From positions 21,282 through 85,281 of the forward strand of contig NZ_JNKI01000013.1 in assembly GCF_000702005.1 (NCBI RefSeq): a DNA stretch of 64,000 nt. The letters run 5' to 3'. Under the pieces are notes generated by a model, which saw nothing but the letters and a program-made list of their open reading frames with translations, did no database searches and was not told the origin of the DNA. The stretch comes from Selenomonas sp. ND2010. GTDB lineage: Bacteria > Bacillota > Negativicutes > Selenomonadales > Selenomonadaceae. Both the position numbers and the translations under genes were made by a program. Positions 52,670-61,731 of this stretch are shown piece after piece. Every line of letters starts with the position of its first letter. Position 1 is the stretch's first letter.

Positions 52670-53835
52670 TCTTTGTTTTCTCTTCCTCCACCATTATTGC
52701 CACTCGTGCTCTTTTCCCGGTTTCCCCGTGGACGGCGTTCACGGCGCTGGCGATTGCCACCTTCGCGGTTCTGTTTCTCATGCTCGCCCCGCGGACGGCG
52801 ACGACCATGGGAATTTCCACCGCGATGCTCTTTATTTTCCTTGCCTTCACGGTTCTCACGCCGGCCATCGTCTTTCCGCTTCTCACGCGGACGGCGGTTG
52901 CGTTCGTGGCGCGGACGCTCTTGCTGTTCCTGCGTTTTGCCGCTGGTTTCCCGCGTCTCCGGTGCCGCGATGATTTCCTCCTGCGGAACCTCGAAACCAT
53001 CCATCAGGTCGCTGTCCTCGTCCTTTTCAATAACATCTTCCCACGAAGCGACAATGGTACGGCTGTTATCCAAGAGAATGGTTGCCGTGCGGCGCTGCTG
53101 ATTGAGGGAGATAACCTTGCCTTCCCCCTCCAGGGATACCACGCGGCTGCCCTGCGTCGGTGCCAAGACCTTTTTCGGCTTCTTATGGCAGTTCTCGCAG
53201 TAACAATCATTTTCATATTTAAGGCAGCACATCAGGCGGCCGCAAATTCCCGAAATCTTGGTTGGATTCAAGGAAAGGTTTTGCTCTTTGGCCATGCGGA
53301 TAGAAACCGGCTCAAAGTCCCCCAGGAACGAGGCACAGCAGAGGGGACGACCACAACAGCCAATCCCGCCCATGAGTTTTGCCTCATCGCGAACGCCAAT
53401 CTGGCGCAGCTCGATACGGGTACGGAATACCGACGCCAAATCCTTGACCAGATTGCGGAAGTCAATACGGCCATCGGCCGTAAAGTAGAAGATAATCTTG
53501 TTCATATCGAAGGTATACTCGACTTCGACCAACTTCATCGGTAATTTGTGTTCCTGAATCTTTTTCTCACAAATGCCGAAAGCATCTTTCTCCCGCTTCT
53601 TGTTCTCCTCCAAACGCTGAAGATCGGAAGCATTGGCGATCCGATGGACAATCTTCAGCGGCTGCATGACCTCGCTGTCCTCTACCTCCCGGGGGCCGAG
53701 GACTGTCAGCCCGCACTCCATGCCACGGGCAGTCTCTACGATAACGCGCTGTCCTGCTTCAATCTCCAAATTGCCCGGGCCGAAATAATATATCTTTCCC
53801 GCTTTTTTAAAGCGGACTCCGATGATTTTCTGCAA
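52666..53835 (-). CDS. ricT: PSP1-domain protein RicT (YaaT) with basic C-terminal tail
   Basis: RicT is part of the Fe-S-containing RicAFT (YlbF-YmcA-YaaT) complex that promotes mRNA maturation by RNase Y in Bacillus. The PSP1 core (about 1-270) has the expected cysteine groups GIGCCGRPLCCASF and GICGRLMCCLKYEND, plus CYCENCHKKP. After about residue 290 there is a low-complexity tail of about 100 residues rich in Arg, Gly, Glu and Asn (RRPRGEHEKQ, RRERRPRGNRE) that Bacillus RicT does not have; it probably binds RNA. Between holB and trmN6, as in Bacillus. Confidence 0.92.
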   Translation of the reverse strand: MQKIIGVRFKKAGKIYYFGPGNLEIEAGQRVIVETARGMECGLTVLGPREVEDSEVMQPLKIVHRIANASDLQRLEENKKREKDAFGICEKKIQEHKLPMKLVEVEYTFDMNKIIFYFTADGRIDFRNLVKDLASVFRTRIELRQIGVRDEAKLMGGIGCCGRPLCCASFLGDFEPVSIRMAKEQNLSLNPTKISGICGRLMCCLKYENDCYCENCHKKPKKVLAPTQGSRVVSLEGEGKVISLNQQRRTATILLDNSRTIVASWEDVIEKDEDSDLMDGFEVPQEEIIAAPETRETSGKTQEQQERPRHERNRRPREKRKDDGRRENREGKENKEHRGGNSHGRRRPRGEHEKQNREGGNRQRRERRPRGNREKSTSGNNGGGRENKE

Positions 53836-53854
53836 AATTATCCTCCTACAACCT

Positions 53855-54853
53855 TTATGTCAAATCGCGTATACGCAATAAAAAACCTTCCATCTGCAAC
53901 CGCAGATTTACATTCGCCTGCAAGCGGCGCTGCATCTGACGAACTTCCCGCAGCATCGCAAAGATCTTATACTCTGGGAAACGCGGCAAAAGCTGTGCCA
54001 GCTGTACGCGGCAATCCTGATGATATAGAAGCGGACTCGCTCCATCCTCATAAAGTACCAGCATATCGCGGAGGAGCATATTAAAATACAGGAACCACTC
54101 CTCGAGTTTTTCCCGTTCCATATCGCCTTTTTCCTTTGCCAACTGCCATAATTTCTCCATATCCATCGCATCAAGCTGCGATAGGACCGACAAGGCATCG
54201 TTGCGAAGCGATAAGCCGCCATTTTCGAAAAGTGTCACCGCCCGGCCCAAGCTTCCATCCGCCAACGCGGATAACTCAGCCGCATCTTCTGCCGGAACAC
54301 CGCGCTCCTGCAAGGCAGTCGTCATTGCCTCCACCGGCAGCATGCCAAACGCTACCGGCATGCAACGGGAAACAATGGTGTCCAGCAGGGAACTTCGTGC
54401 ACTGGTAACCAGAATAAACGTAACCTGCCCCTCTGGCTCCTCCAAAGTCTTCAAGAGGCTGTTCGCTGCCGCTTCATTCATACACTCCACTTCATCGATG
54501 AGCACTACCCGGCTCTTGCCCATAACCGGATAACGGGAAGCTATCGTCTGCATCTCACGAATCTGTTCTATGCGGATTACCTTTGCCGACTTGCCACGAA
54601 CTTCCGGCAATACCTCATAATAATCGGGATGCCTGGACAGCCGCATCGACTGACAGGATTCACAATGACCACAGGGACCATCGTCTACCTCACAAAGAAT
54701 TGCCGCCGAAAGCATCCGCCCCAGCATCTTCTTGCCAATTCCAGCAGGTCCCGTGAAAAGCAAGGCATGAGGAAGCCGGCCTTCCCGAAGCATGGTCCGC
54801 AGCTCATTTTTTTGCTTCTCATGCCCGATAATCTTATTCCAATTGAGTTCCAT
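53855..54853 (-). CDS. holB: DNA polymerase III delta' subunit HolB
   Basis: Clamp-loader subunit. P-loop-like FTGPAGIGKKML (about 33-44), a zinc-binding group of four cysteines (CEVDDGPCGHCESC) and the SRC motif (TIVSRCMP) are present. 332 residues. Its ATG overlaps the yaaR stop (TGATG), so the two are translationally coupled. Confidence 0.95.
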   Translation of the reverse strand: MELNWNKIIGHEKQKNELRTMLREGRLPHALLFTGPAGIGKKMLGRMLSAAILCEVDDGPCGHCESCQSMRLSRHPDYYEVLPEVRGKSAKVIRIEQIREMQTIASRYPVMGKSRVVLIDEVECMNEAAANSLLKTLEEPEGQVTFILVTSARSSLLDTIVSRCMPVAFGMLPVEAMTTALQERGVPAEDAAELSALADGSLGRAVTLFENGGLSLRNDALSVLSQLDAMDMEKLWQLAKEKGDMEREKLEEWFLYFNMLLRDMLVLYEDGASPLLYHQDCRVQLAQLLPRFPEYKIFAMLREVRQMQRRLQANVNLRLQMEGFLLRIRDLT

Positions 54854-55308
54854 CACATGTAAAGATCCACGAGCATTCCGCGGATTGCATCGTGACTGGC
54901 TACAATATCCAGCTGACTGGCCTGCCCCAGACGGATTTTCTCCGCCATCTCTTCTAGCCGTTTGTCGATCTTGCGGACCGTGGTGTACACCTTCTGCCGT
55001 CCCATGCGGTCCCAGCCAACCTGTGTATGGAGCTCATACATATGATTGACAGCTTCCCCCACAAAATTCTTGATGAGGGTGCGATAAGACTTCAATTCAT
55101 CATACGTTGGCGTCTTTGAAAGCCGCGCACCCTGCTCATCAATCTGCCGCAGCAGCTTGTCGAGCTGCTCGGTCGTCACCGCTTCTTCCTGATTACGCAA
55201 TTCCGTACCAAAATCAGTATCCATATCGCGGACGCGCTCATCCTCGCTGCTGCGGTTCAACGAGATCGACGGCCCTTTCGTCGTCATATTATCTATTTTC
55301 ATCGGCAT
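54853..55308 (-). CDS. yaaR: DUF327 protein YaaR
   Basis: 151-residue helical protein of the YaaR family, always near holB in Firmicutes; function unknown. The conserved end (NFVGEAVNHMYELHTQVGWD, then KIDKRLEEMAEKI) is clear. It is first in the yaaR-holB-ricT-trmN6-rsmI operon, with a promoter at 55381-55409. yaaQ, which precedes it in Bacillus, is absent. Confidence 0.93.
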   Translation of the reverse strand: MPMKIDNMTTKGPSISLNRSSEDERVRDMDTDFGTELRNQEEAVTTEQLDKLLRQIDEQGARLSKTPTYDELKSYRTLIKNFVGEAVNHMYELHTQVGWDRMGRQKVYTTVRKIDKRLEEMAEKIRLGQASQLDIVASHDAIRGMLVDLYM

Positions 55309-55380
55309 AATATATCACCTGCTTTTCGTTTCCCTGAATAAGTCCTAAAGCGTATACTTGTCCATAGTTTCCTATTATTG

Positions 55381-55409
55381 ATTATACCGTTTCATCTGGC
55401 AATATGCAA
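55381..55409 (-). promoter_or_regulatory. Promoter of the yaaR-rsmI operon
   Basis: TTGCAT (55404-55409) and TATAAT (55381-55386) with 17 bp between. Confidence 0.65.
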
Positions 55410-55414
55410 TATAA

Positions 55415-55446
55415 AGAAAAAGCCGTCAGGCCTCTGCCTGACGGTC
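55415..55446 (-). terminator. Terminator of the small exported-protein gene
   Basis: CCGTCAGGC and GCCTGACGG arms, followed by CTTTTTCTTT on the minus strand. Confidence 0.85.
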
Positions 55447-55463
55447 AAAACCGGCATTTTGAA

Positions 55464-55802
55464 TCATTTGCTTTTATGCGGATTATGCGCCTCATATTCA
55501 TCTTTGATTCCCTCGATGATTTTATCATGACGCTCCTGCTCCTGCCGAAGCTGGCGGTTGTACTCTTTCTCGCTGATTTGTCCCTTGCGCTTTTGATATC
55601 TGAGCGCGCGGACATTCTGTTTATGCGTCATATCCTCTTCGTTGATGCGATGGCTATACTTATTGCTGGTTCCATCTTCGAAGGTCTGCTGAGCATGGTG
55701 ACGATGCGCTTCCGAAACTCCCGACAGCGAAACCGTAGCAATACCAAATCCCATCATGCCAGCCATTGCCAATGCAGTAACTTTCTTTTTATCAAATTTC
55801 AT
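55464..55802 (-). CDS. Small exported His-rich protein, 112 residues
   Basis: No known family recognised. It has a signal peptide (residues 1-32: KKK, hydrophobic core, VSEA) and then a short His-rich start (HRHHAQQ). The rest is a highly charged region with a possible calcium- or metal-binding look and helical repeats (YQKRKGQISEKEYNRQLRQEQERHD). Presumably periplasmic. Single gene with its own terminator. Confidence 0.8.
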   Translation of the reverse strand: MKFDKKKVTALAMAGMMGFGIATVSLSGVSEAHRHHAQQTFEDGTSNKYSHRINEEDMTHKQNVRALRYQKRKGQISEKEYNRQLRQEQERHDKIIEGIKDEYEAHNPHKSK

Positions 55803-55960
55803 ATTCCTGACTCCTTTACCTCAAATTATTTATCTCGGGTATTTCCCTTCCTCAATTTAAAGTATAGGAAGTTAGAATTGGAGCTTCCTTAAACGAAAAT
55901 GATGTTTTTTCTTATATTTCCCTTATAATATCATTAAAGCGAAATTTCCAGTCCACAGCA

Positions 55961-56764
55961 TCAACATAAGCCTTCATCCAACAGTTGCTGAATCTTATCC
56001 ATAACGCCAGCCTCAGCATTGCTCTTAGCCGTGAAGCGGGCAATCTCCTTGATAGCCGGATAAGCATTGGCCATCGCATAACTGTAGTAAACCGACTCCA
56101 GCATCTCTTTGTCATTCATATAGTCGCCAAAGGCCGCACATTCTTCCGGTGCCAGGCCGAGGCGTTCCTGGATTTTGCGCACTGCCATACCCTTATTCGC
56201 GCCTATATTGGTAATATCTACCCAAAAGGCGCTTGCCAACACCACCTGCATCGAATCGGCATAATGCTCGAGCAGGGGAAAGATCTTCGTATCCGCATCT
56301 CCTGCGGCCGTGAAGAAAGAAATCTTAATGGGATCATCGTCAATCGTTTCGAAACAATCCACCAACTCGATTTCGCGAAAGTATTTCATGAGTTCATCCA
56401 TATACTTTTCCGGCCGTTTGTCTTTTAAGAGATATACCTTCTTCTTGCCACAGAAAACATTGTAGATATCCGGCTTGTCATTCATGCTGTTAACAATTTC
56501 CAGGGCCTTATTCCGCTCGATGACATTGGAAAAAAGCTCCTCGCCATGCTGGCGAACCATCGTGCCATTATCACTGACAAAGAGGAACGTATCGGCATAT
56601 TTATGGAAGCTGTCCACCAAAGAATGGTATTGGCGCCCGCTGGCCGGAGCAAACATAACCCCGCGATCCTGAAGCTTTTCCATCATCGCATCGAATTCTG
56701 CCGGCAACCGGCCTGCCTCATCCAAAAGGGTACCATCCATATCTGACAAGATTAATTTGATCAT
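55961..56764 (-). CDS. Cof-type HAD-IIB phosphatase
   Basis: 267-residue phosphatase of the HAD IIB (YidA/Cof) subfamily with SDMDGTLLD (7-15), APASGRQYH and FGDYMNDKEML. The start at 56764 has GAGG 8 nt upstream; the longer reading to 56794 passes through that ribosome site. It is distinct from the HAD gene at 40.8 kb. Substrate unknown, probably a sugar phosphate. Confidence 0.92.
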   Translation of the reverse strand: MIKLILSDMDGTLLDEAGRLPAEFDAMMEKLQDRGVMFAPASGRQYHSLVDSFHKYADTFLFVSDNGTMVRQHGEELFSNVIERNKALEIVNSMNDKPDIYNVFCGKKKVYLLKDKRPEKYMDELMKYFREIELVDCFETIDDDPIKISFFTAAGDADTKIFPLLEHYADSMQVVLASAFWVDITNIGANKGMAVRKIQERLGLAPEECAAFGDYMNDKEMLESVYYSYAMANAYPAIKEIARFTAKSNAEAGVMDKIQQLLDEGLC

Positions 56765-56868
56765 TGCACGTTCCTCATTTCCCGATTCTACCAAGATCCA
56801 TTATTTCATTCAAAAGCTCGTATTGATTTTACCATAAACATATAAGGTGCGTCTAATGCTGCTTACAC

Positions 56869-57741
56869 TTATTTTTCCCGCAAATAACGCACAGCAGCCA
56901 ATCCAGCTTCAGCCCCCTGATAAACCGCTTTGGCTACCTGCCGTAATCCGCCAGTACAGTCACCCGCCGCAAAAATTCCTGGGATATTCGTTGCCATACG
57001 CTCATCTACCTTGATGGCATTTCCCGCTAGCATTACTCCCATCTTTCTGGCTAGTTCCGTACTGCCAGCGACCCCCACGGCCAAAAACACACCGTCAACA
57101 GGCAAAAGCGAACCATCCTGAAAGCGAACCCGCTGCACCCGTCCACTGCCTTCCACAGCTGCCAGCTTCTCCTTTCGAAGGACTAACGCCTCCGGAGGGC
57201 GGCCGGCAATATCTTCGCCATTGGTCAGCAAAGTTACCTGTGCCGCATGCGGAAGAAGAGCGGCCGCCTCATGGAAAGCATATTCCCCGGCGCCAATGAC
57301 GGCCACTTGCTTCTGGCGATAGAAAAACGCATCGCAAATTGCACAATAACTGATGCCCTTGCCCTCAAATTCACGAATTCCAGGAATCGGCAACGTTTTA
57401 TGCGCCGCTCCCGCAGCCAAAATGACACTGTCCGCATGATATTTCATCTGCTCGGTTTCCACCTGGTACCCATGAAAATCTTCCGAAAAAGCCACAGCCA
57501 CCACATCGCCTTGGATAAATTCCACCCCAATGCGTTTGGCCCCCTGGATGCCACGCTGAATCAGTTCTGCCCCGCTTACGGGTTCGGCCAGTCCATAGTA
57601 ATTTTCAATCTGGTGTGCTTTGATGAGACTACCGGTATCTTTCTCACTGGAAATCACCGTTACCTCAGCGCCTCCCCGGCGTGCATAAAGAGCTGCCGAT
57701 ACACCAGCAGGCCCCGCGCCAATAATAACTACCTTTGCCAT
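56869..57741 (-). CDS. Thioredoxin-reductase-like flavoprotein
   Basis: FAD/NAD(P)H oxidoreductase of the TrxB family. FAD-binding GAGPAGVSAALYARRGG at the start, redox-active pair CAICDAFFY (about 131-139), second nucleotide-binding GAGEYAFHEA and final GIFAAGDCTGG. At 290 residues it is about 20 shorter than typical TrxB. The active site CAIC differs slightly from the usual CATC. GEYAFHEA departs from the GGGDSAxEEA of standard NADPH-using TrxB, so cofactor use may differ (compare ferredoxin- or flavin-dependent relatives). Single gene. Confidence 0.88.
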   Translation of the reverse strand: MAKVVIIGAGPAGVSAALYARRGGAEVTVISSEKDTGSLIKAHQIENYYGLAEPVSGAELIQRGIQGAKRIGVEFIQGDVVAVAFSEDFHGYQVETEQMKYHADSVILAAGAAHKTLPIPGIREFEGKGISYCAICDAFFYRQKQVAVIGAGEYAFHEAAALLPHAAQVTLLTNGEDIAGRPPEALVLRKEKLAAVEGSGRVQRVRFQDGSLLPVDGVFLAVGVAGSTELARKMGVMLAGNAIKVDERMATNIPGIFAAGDCTGGLRQVAKAVYQGAEAGLAAVRYLREK

Positions 57742-57772
57742 CTCCCATACCTCCTGTATTTTTTTTCAGTAT

Positions 57773-57817
57773 AACACAAAAGTGACAGACTCTTTGTGAG
57801 CCTGTCACTTTTGTGTT
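57773..57817. terminator. Long hairpin after mfrE
   Basis: AACACAAAAGTGACAG and CTGTCACTTTTGTGTT form a perfect 16-bp stem around a 13-nt loop, between the mfrE stop and the thioredoxin-reductase-like gene. T-rich on both sides; probably the mfr terminator. Confidence 0.75.
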
Positions 57818-57864
57818 GTGATGTGTGTGTTTATCTAAATTTAGGAAAGGGTACGCGTAATTTA

Positions 57865-58731
57865 TCAGCCGATTTTCAGTTTGTCCTGTGCAGAGACATG
57901 ACGGTTGAAGCCAACTTCTTCTTTCGTCAAGCCAAGGGCCAAACCAACGAGCTGCTGCAGGTGCAGGATAGGAACCTGTGCCTGGGAATGAACTGCTTCA
58001 CGGCCTTCCGGCTCGTACATATCAAGCTGCATCTGGCAAAGCGGGCACGGCGTAACCAATGCGCCAGCACCAGCGCGGTCTGCGCTGTCAACAATCTGCC
58101 CCGTAGCCTTGAGCACATCATGCTCAGCAGCCAACTGTGCATGGAAACCGCAGCATTTGCGATTTGCATCGAACCAAACCGGCTCTGCACCGAGTTTGCG
58201 AACAAGACGTTCCATGTACTCCGGATGTTTGCCGTCACCATGGTCCATAACCTCCTGCGGGCGCAGGATATGGCAGCCATAGTAAGCAGCGACTTTATAA
58301 CCATTAAGCGGATTTACAATCTTGCCATCCAAGAGTTCCGGATGGTCATCAAGGATCCAAAGGAAATGCGTAATCTGGCTCGTGCCCTTGTATTCATACG
58401 GATGACCGGACTCCTTGAGAATATTATTTACCTTCTCGCGAAGTTTCTCATCCTTGTCCAAACGGGCTTTTGCCGTACGGAGCTGCAGCGTGCAAGTATT
58501 GCAAACCGTCATAATATCACAGCCCATATTCTCAGCAATGGAAATGTTACGGGCATTGACTGCCAATGCCGCCAAATCATCGACCCCCTGAGCGTGGGAT
58601 GCACCACAGCAGGTCCAGTTTGGAATCTCTTCGATTTCAATCTCGAGCTTCTCGCAAACTTTTTTCAGAGAAGTATATGCTTCAGCAGCAGCGCCTTCGA
58701 GGACGCAGCCCGGGAATAATGCGTATTTCAT
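57865..58731 (-). CDS. mfrE: Fumarate reductase subunit E (CCG-domain, HdrB-like)
   Basis: Subunit with two cysteine-rich CCG domains, like HdrB of heterodisulfide reductase and SdhE/MfrE of non-classical fumarate reductases. It replaces the usual heme b membrane anchor. Motifs: FPGCVLEG, NWTCCGASHAQG, CNTC, YYGCHILRP, CCGFHAQ and CPLCQMQLD. No membrane helix is seen. The ATG at 58731 lies 8 nt after GGAGGAG, 2 nt after the mfrB stop; 288 residues. Confidence 0.88.
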   Translation of the reverse strand: MKYALFPGCVLEGAAAEAYTSLKKVCEKLEIEIEEIPNWTCCGASHAQGVDDLAALAVNARNISIAENMGCDIMTVCNTCTLQLRTAKARLDKDEKLREKVNNILKESGHPYEYKGTSQITHFLWILDDHPELLDGKIVNPLNGYKVAAYYGCHILRPQEVMDHGDGKHPEYMERLVRKLGAEPVWFDANRKCCGFHAQLAAEHDVLKATGQIVDSADRAGAGALVTPCPLCQMQLDMYEPEGREAVHSQAQVPILHLQQLVGLALGLTKEEVGFNRHVSAQDKLKIG

Positions 58732-58733
58732 AA

Positions 58734-59690
58734 TCAATTCTCCTCCTTCGATGCTGCTTCTGCGTTCTTAACGATTTTACGGATCGTATCGATTTCTTTG
58801 TTGACCGGATGGCTGTCCAGCGGATTCATCTTGCCAACACGCATGAGGCGCAGAGCCATCGGCGCACGCAGACCGGCGGCGAAGAAGCCCTCCGATTTGA
58901 TGTTGAGCTTCGACTCGTCAAGCGTACCAGAATCACTGATATCATCATAGATAGCCTTCGCATGGCGGGCACCGACGTTATCATCGAGGCCCATTTTGAA
59001 CGTTGCCTCTTTGAGTTTCTCAATGGCACCGGCCGGGTCGAGGCCTTTCGGGCATTTGGCCGTGCATTCCTGGCAATTGAAGCAACGCCAAAGACCAGCA
59101 TCAACCACCGCCTTGAGATGCTCTTTCGGATCTTTGTCACGAGAATCCCGCGTGATCTTCGCAGCTTTGACGAAAACGAACGGATCGAGGAAGTCTTCCT
59201 GATTCAACGCATTCTTGTTGCACTCGGATACGCAGGAACCGCAGAGGATGCAGCCCGCGAGTTTCTTATACTTGTTGAAATCTTCCGGAGACTGCTTGCA
59301 ACCTTCCTCAGCCGAGAACTCATCTTTCGGATGAACCGTCGGTTTGATTTTCTTGATGCGGGCATATTTCGGATCCCAATCGACAATGAGATCGCGGATA
59401 ACGCGGAAGTTGCCCAACGGCTCAATGGTGAGCTCATCCGTATCATAGCGTTTCATGAGGTTCTCCACGAGGATCTCGCAAGCAAGCTCGGCGTTGCCAT
59501 TGACACGAACAGCACAAGCGCCGCAGATGGAGGAACGGCAGGAGCAGGTAAACGAAAGGGTCGGATCCTGATGCTCTTTGATCTGCGTCAGGGCCTCAAG
59601 TACCGTCATGCCAACCGTAACTGGGAGCGTGTAATCCTGCACCCATTTTTTATCTTCAACGAAGCGATGGATTCTAAGCTTTACGTCCAT
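58734..59690 (-). CDS. mfrB: Fumarate reductase iron-sulfur subunit
   Basis: 318-residue Fe-S subunit. The 2Fe-2S site is CSCRSSICGACAVRVNG (about 48-64), and two ferredoxin-type groups follow: CILCGSCVSEC and CFNCQECTAKCPKG. It is longer than SdhB/FrdB of the classical kind (about 240 residues) because of an extra C-terminal region of about 90 residues, as in Mfr/SdhE-type enzymes. Chosen start ATG 59690 with AAAGGAAG upstream. Confidence 0.92.
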   Translation of the reverse strand: MDVKLRIHRFVEDKKWVQDYTLPVTVGMTVLEALTQIKEHQDPTLSFTCSCRSSICGACAVRVNGNAELACEILVENLMKRYDTDELTIEPLGNFRVIRDLIVDWDPKYARIKKIKPTVHPKDEFSAEEGCKQSPEDFNKYKKLAGCILCGSCVSECNKNALNQEDFLDPFVFVKAAKITRDSRDKDPKEHLKAVVDAGLWRCFNCQECTAKCPKGLDPAGAIEKLKEATFKMGLDDNVGARHAKAIYDDISDSGTLDESKLNIKSEGFFAAGLRAPMALRLMRVGKMNPLDSHPVNKEIDTIRKIVKNAEAASKEEN

Positions 59691-59692
59691 GA

Positions 59693-61549
59693 TCAATACT
59701 TCCTTTCTTTCGGCTGATATTTCGTAATAACGACATCTTTATACTCGGCACGATATTCGCCCGTCTTCTGATCTTTGAAGATAAGCGTATGCTTGAGGAA
59801 GTTCTTGTCGTCACGTTTCGGGTAATCGCGACGGGAATGACCACCGCGGCTCTCTTTACGAGCCAGTGCCCCCTGTACGATAGCATGGGAAATCTGCAGC
59901 AAGTTGCCGAGCTCCACATACTGTTCAAAAGCCGTGTTGTAAACATGAGAAGAGTCACCAACATAGCAGTGTTTGTACTCTTCCTCGAGAGCCTTGAGCT
60001 CCTGGGTAGCCTGGTTCAGCTGGTCCTCCTGACGGTATACGCCAGCCTTGTACCACATCGTATTGACCATGGCATCACGAATCTCCGGTACGGTCTTGCC
60101 GCAGCCTTCCGGACGGTTCGTGACTTCTTCGAATTTATCTTTCCATTTCTGGCAATCCTGAGCAAGTTTGTCCTGGCTGCCAGCGTAATTATGCTCTTTT
60201 GCGTAAGCGGCTGCACCATCACCGGCCGTATGACCAAAGACGAGTACCTCCGACAGGGAATTTGCACCAAGGCGGTTGGCACCATGTACGGACACGCAGC
60301 TGCACTCACCGGCAACATAGATGCCCGGTACACGGGACTCACCCGTATGGAAGTCAGCCATCTCGAGGCCGCCCATGGAATAATGGCAGGTCGGTGCAAT
60401 AGGAACTGGCTCTTTCGTGATGTCGACACCAGCAAAGCGTTTGGAAAGGTCAGCCACCTGACCCAGACGCTCGCGGATACGCTCAGCCGGAATAACTGTG
60501 AAATCCATGTAGACGCCGGCATGGATGCCTTCGCCGATACCACGGCCTTCCTCGATCTCCGTTGCAATAGCACGCGCTACGATATCACGCGTTGCCAGCT
60601 CCATCTTTTCCGGTGCATATTTCGCCATAAAGCGCTCGCCATTCTTGTTCTTGAGCTGTGCACCCTCGGCACGGCTGGACTCGGAGAGCAGGACGCCGTT
60701 AGCCGAAAGGCCCGTCGGATGGAACTGTACCATCTCCGGATCTTTGAACGGGATACCCGCATTCATGCCGGCAACGATACCATCGCCCGTGGAGCTGTAC
60801 GGATTAGACGTACGGATCCAATAGACACGGCCATAGCCGCCCGTCGCAATGACAACCGCCTTAGCCGGAACACCGATGAGATTCCCCGAACGCATATCCA
60901 TAGCGATAACGCCGTTGAGCTGGTCATTCTTCTCACCGCCCATGCTGATCTCAAGCATCTGGCACTCCGAGATGAAATCAATGCCCTTGTCCAGGCACTG
61001 CTCGAACAACGTGTGAACCATAGCATGGCCAGCACGGTCCTCGAAATAAGAAGCACGTGCATGCGAATGGCCGCCCATCTTGCGCTGATGGAAGCAGCCG
61101 TCCTTCTGCCGGTTGAAGGGATATCCCATATAGTCAAGCTCGTAAATGTTAGCACCAGCACGTTCTGCAAAATATTCTACGGCATCCTGATCGCAAAGAT
61201 AATCGCCGCCCTTGATGGTATCGAATACATGCGATTCAACCGTATCTGCTTTATCGGTAACACCAGTAACGCCGTTCATACCACCCTGAGCCATCGTCGA
61301 AGCCGAGCGCGTCGGAATGAGTTTCGTCATGACAGCGACTTTAAGATTCTTGTTCTCTGCCGCAGCCAAAGCTGCACGCATACCAGCACCACCGCTGCCG
61401 ATGATCAAAACATCATAGGTAACGTCACCTTTTTTGACTTTTTCTGGAATATTATTACCATTCCAGGTGAAGTAAGAACCTGCAGCCACAACGACACCGG
61501 CTGCTGCCGCGCCCTTTATGAAGGTACGACGTGAAATCTCCTTCGACAT
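59693..61549 (-). CDS. mfrA: Tat-exported fumarate reductase flavoprotein
   Basis: Catalytic FAD subunit, 618 residues from an ATG at 61549 (GGAGGG upstream). A twin-arginine signal, SRRTFIKGAAAAGVVVAAG (6-24), shows export folded with FAD, unlike classical FrdA. FAD motif GSGGAGMRAALAA, GGHSHARASYF, FHPTGLSANGVL and HYSMGGLEM are present. Tat-bearing A subunits with an HdrB-like E subunit match the MfrABE (8-methylmenaquinol:fumarate reductase) type of Wolinella. The enzyme should face the periplasm and pass electrons from low-potential menaquinol to fumarate, an anaerobic respiration. A succinate dehydrogenase role is the alternative. Confidence 0.93.
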   Translation of the reverse strand: MSKEISRRTFIKGAAAAGVVVAAGSYFTWNGNNIPEKVKKGDVTYDVLIIGSGGAGMRAALAAAENKNLKVAVMTKLIPTRSASTMAQGGMNGVTGVTDKADTVESHVFDTIKGGDYLCDQDAVEYFAERAGANIYELDYMGYPFNRQKDGCFHQRKMGGHSHARASYFEDRAGHAMVHTLFEQCLDKGIDFISECQMLEISMGGEKNDQLNGVIAMDMRSGNLIGVPAKAVVIATGGYGRVYWIRTSNPYSSTGDGIVAGMNAGIPFKDPEMVQFHPTGLSANGVLLSESSRAEGAQLKNKNGERFMAKYAPEKMELATRDIVARAIATEIEEGRGIGEGIHAGVYMDFTVIPAERIRERLGQVADLSKRFAGVDITKEPVPIAPTCHYSMGGLEMADFHTGESRVPGIYVAGECSCVSVHGANRLGANSLSEVLVFGHTAGDGAAAYAKEHNYAGSQDKLAQDCQKWKDKFEEVTNRPEGCGKTVPEIRDAMVNTMWYKAGVYRQEDQLNQATQELKALEEEYKHCYVGDSSHVYNTAFEQYVELGNLLQISHAIVQGALARKESRGGHSRRDYPKRDDKNFLKHTLIFKDQKTGEYRAEYKDVVITKYQPKERKY

Positions 61550-61680
61550 AGTATTCCCTCCTAAACACTTCCCAATACACAACAATTTTCTCAAATCATT
61601 AACTAGAATTATTTTACATAAAAAAAAGCTATCGGGGAAATACATGCTGCTTATATTGACTATTCGAAATTCTTATAAGT

Positions 61681-61712
61681 AAAAAAAGAGGAGCAAATGC
61701 TCCTCGAAAAAA
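61681..61712 (-). terminator. Terminator of the HD-LysR operon
   Basis: GAGGAGC-AAAT-GCTCCTC hairpin with seven T after it on the minus strand and A/T-rich sequence on the other side. Confidence 0.88.
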
Positions 61713-61731
61713 ATTTCCTTGTAAATTTTTC

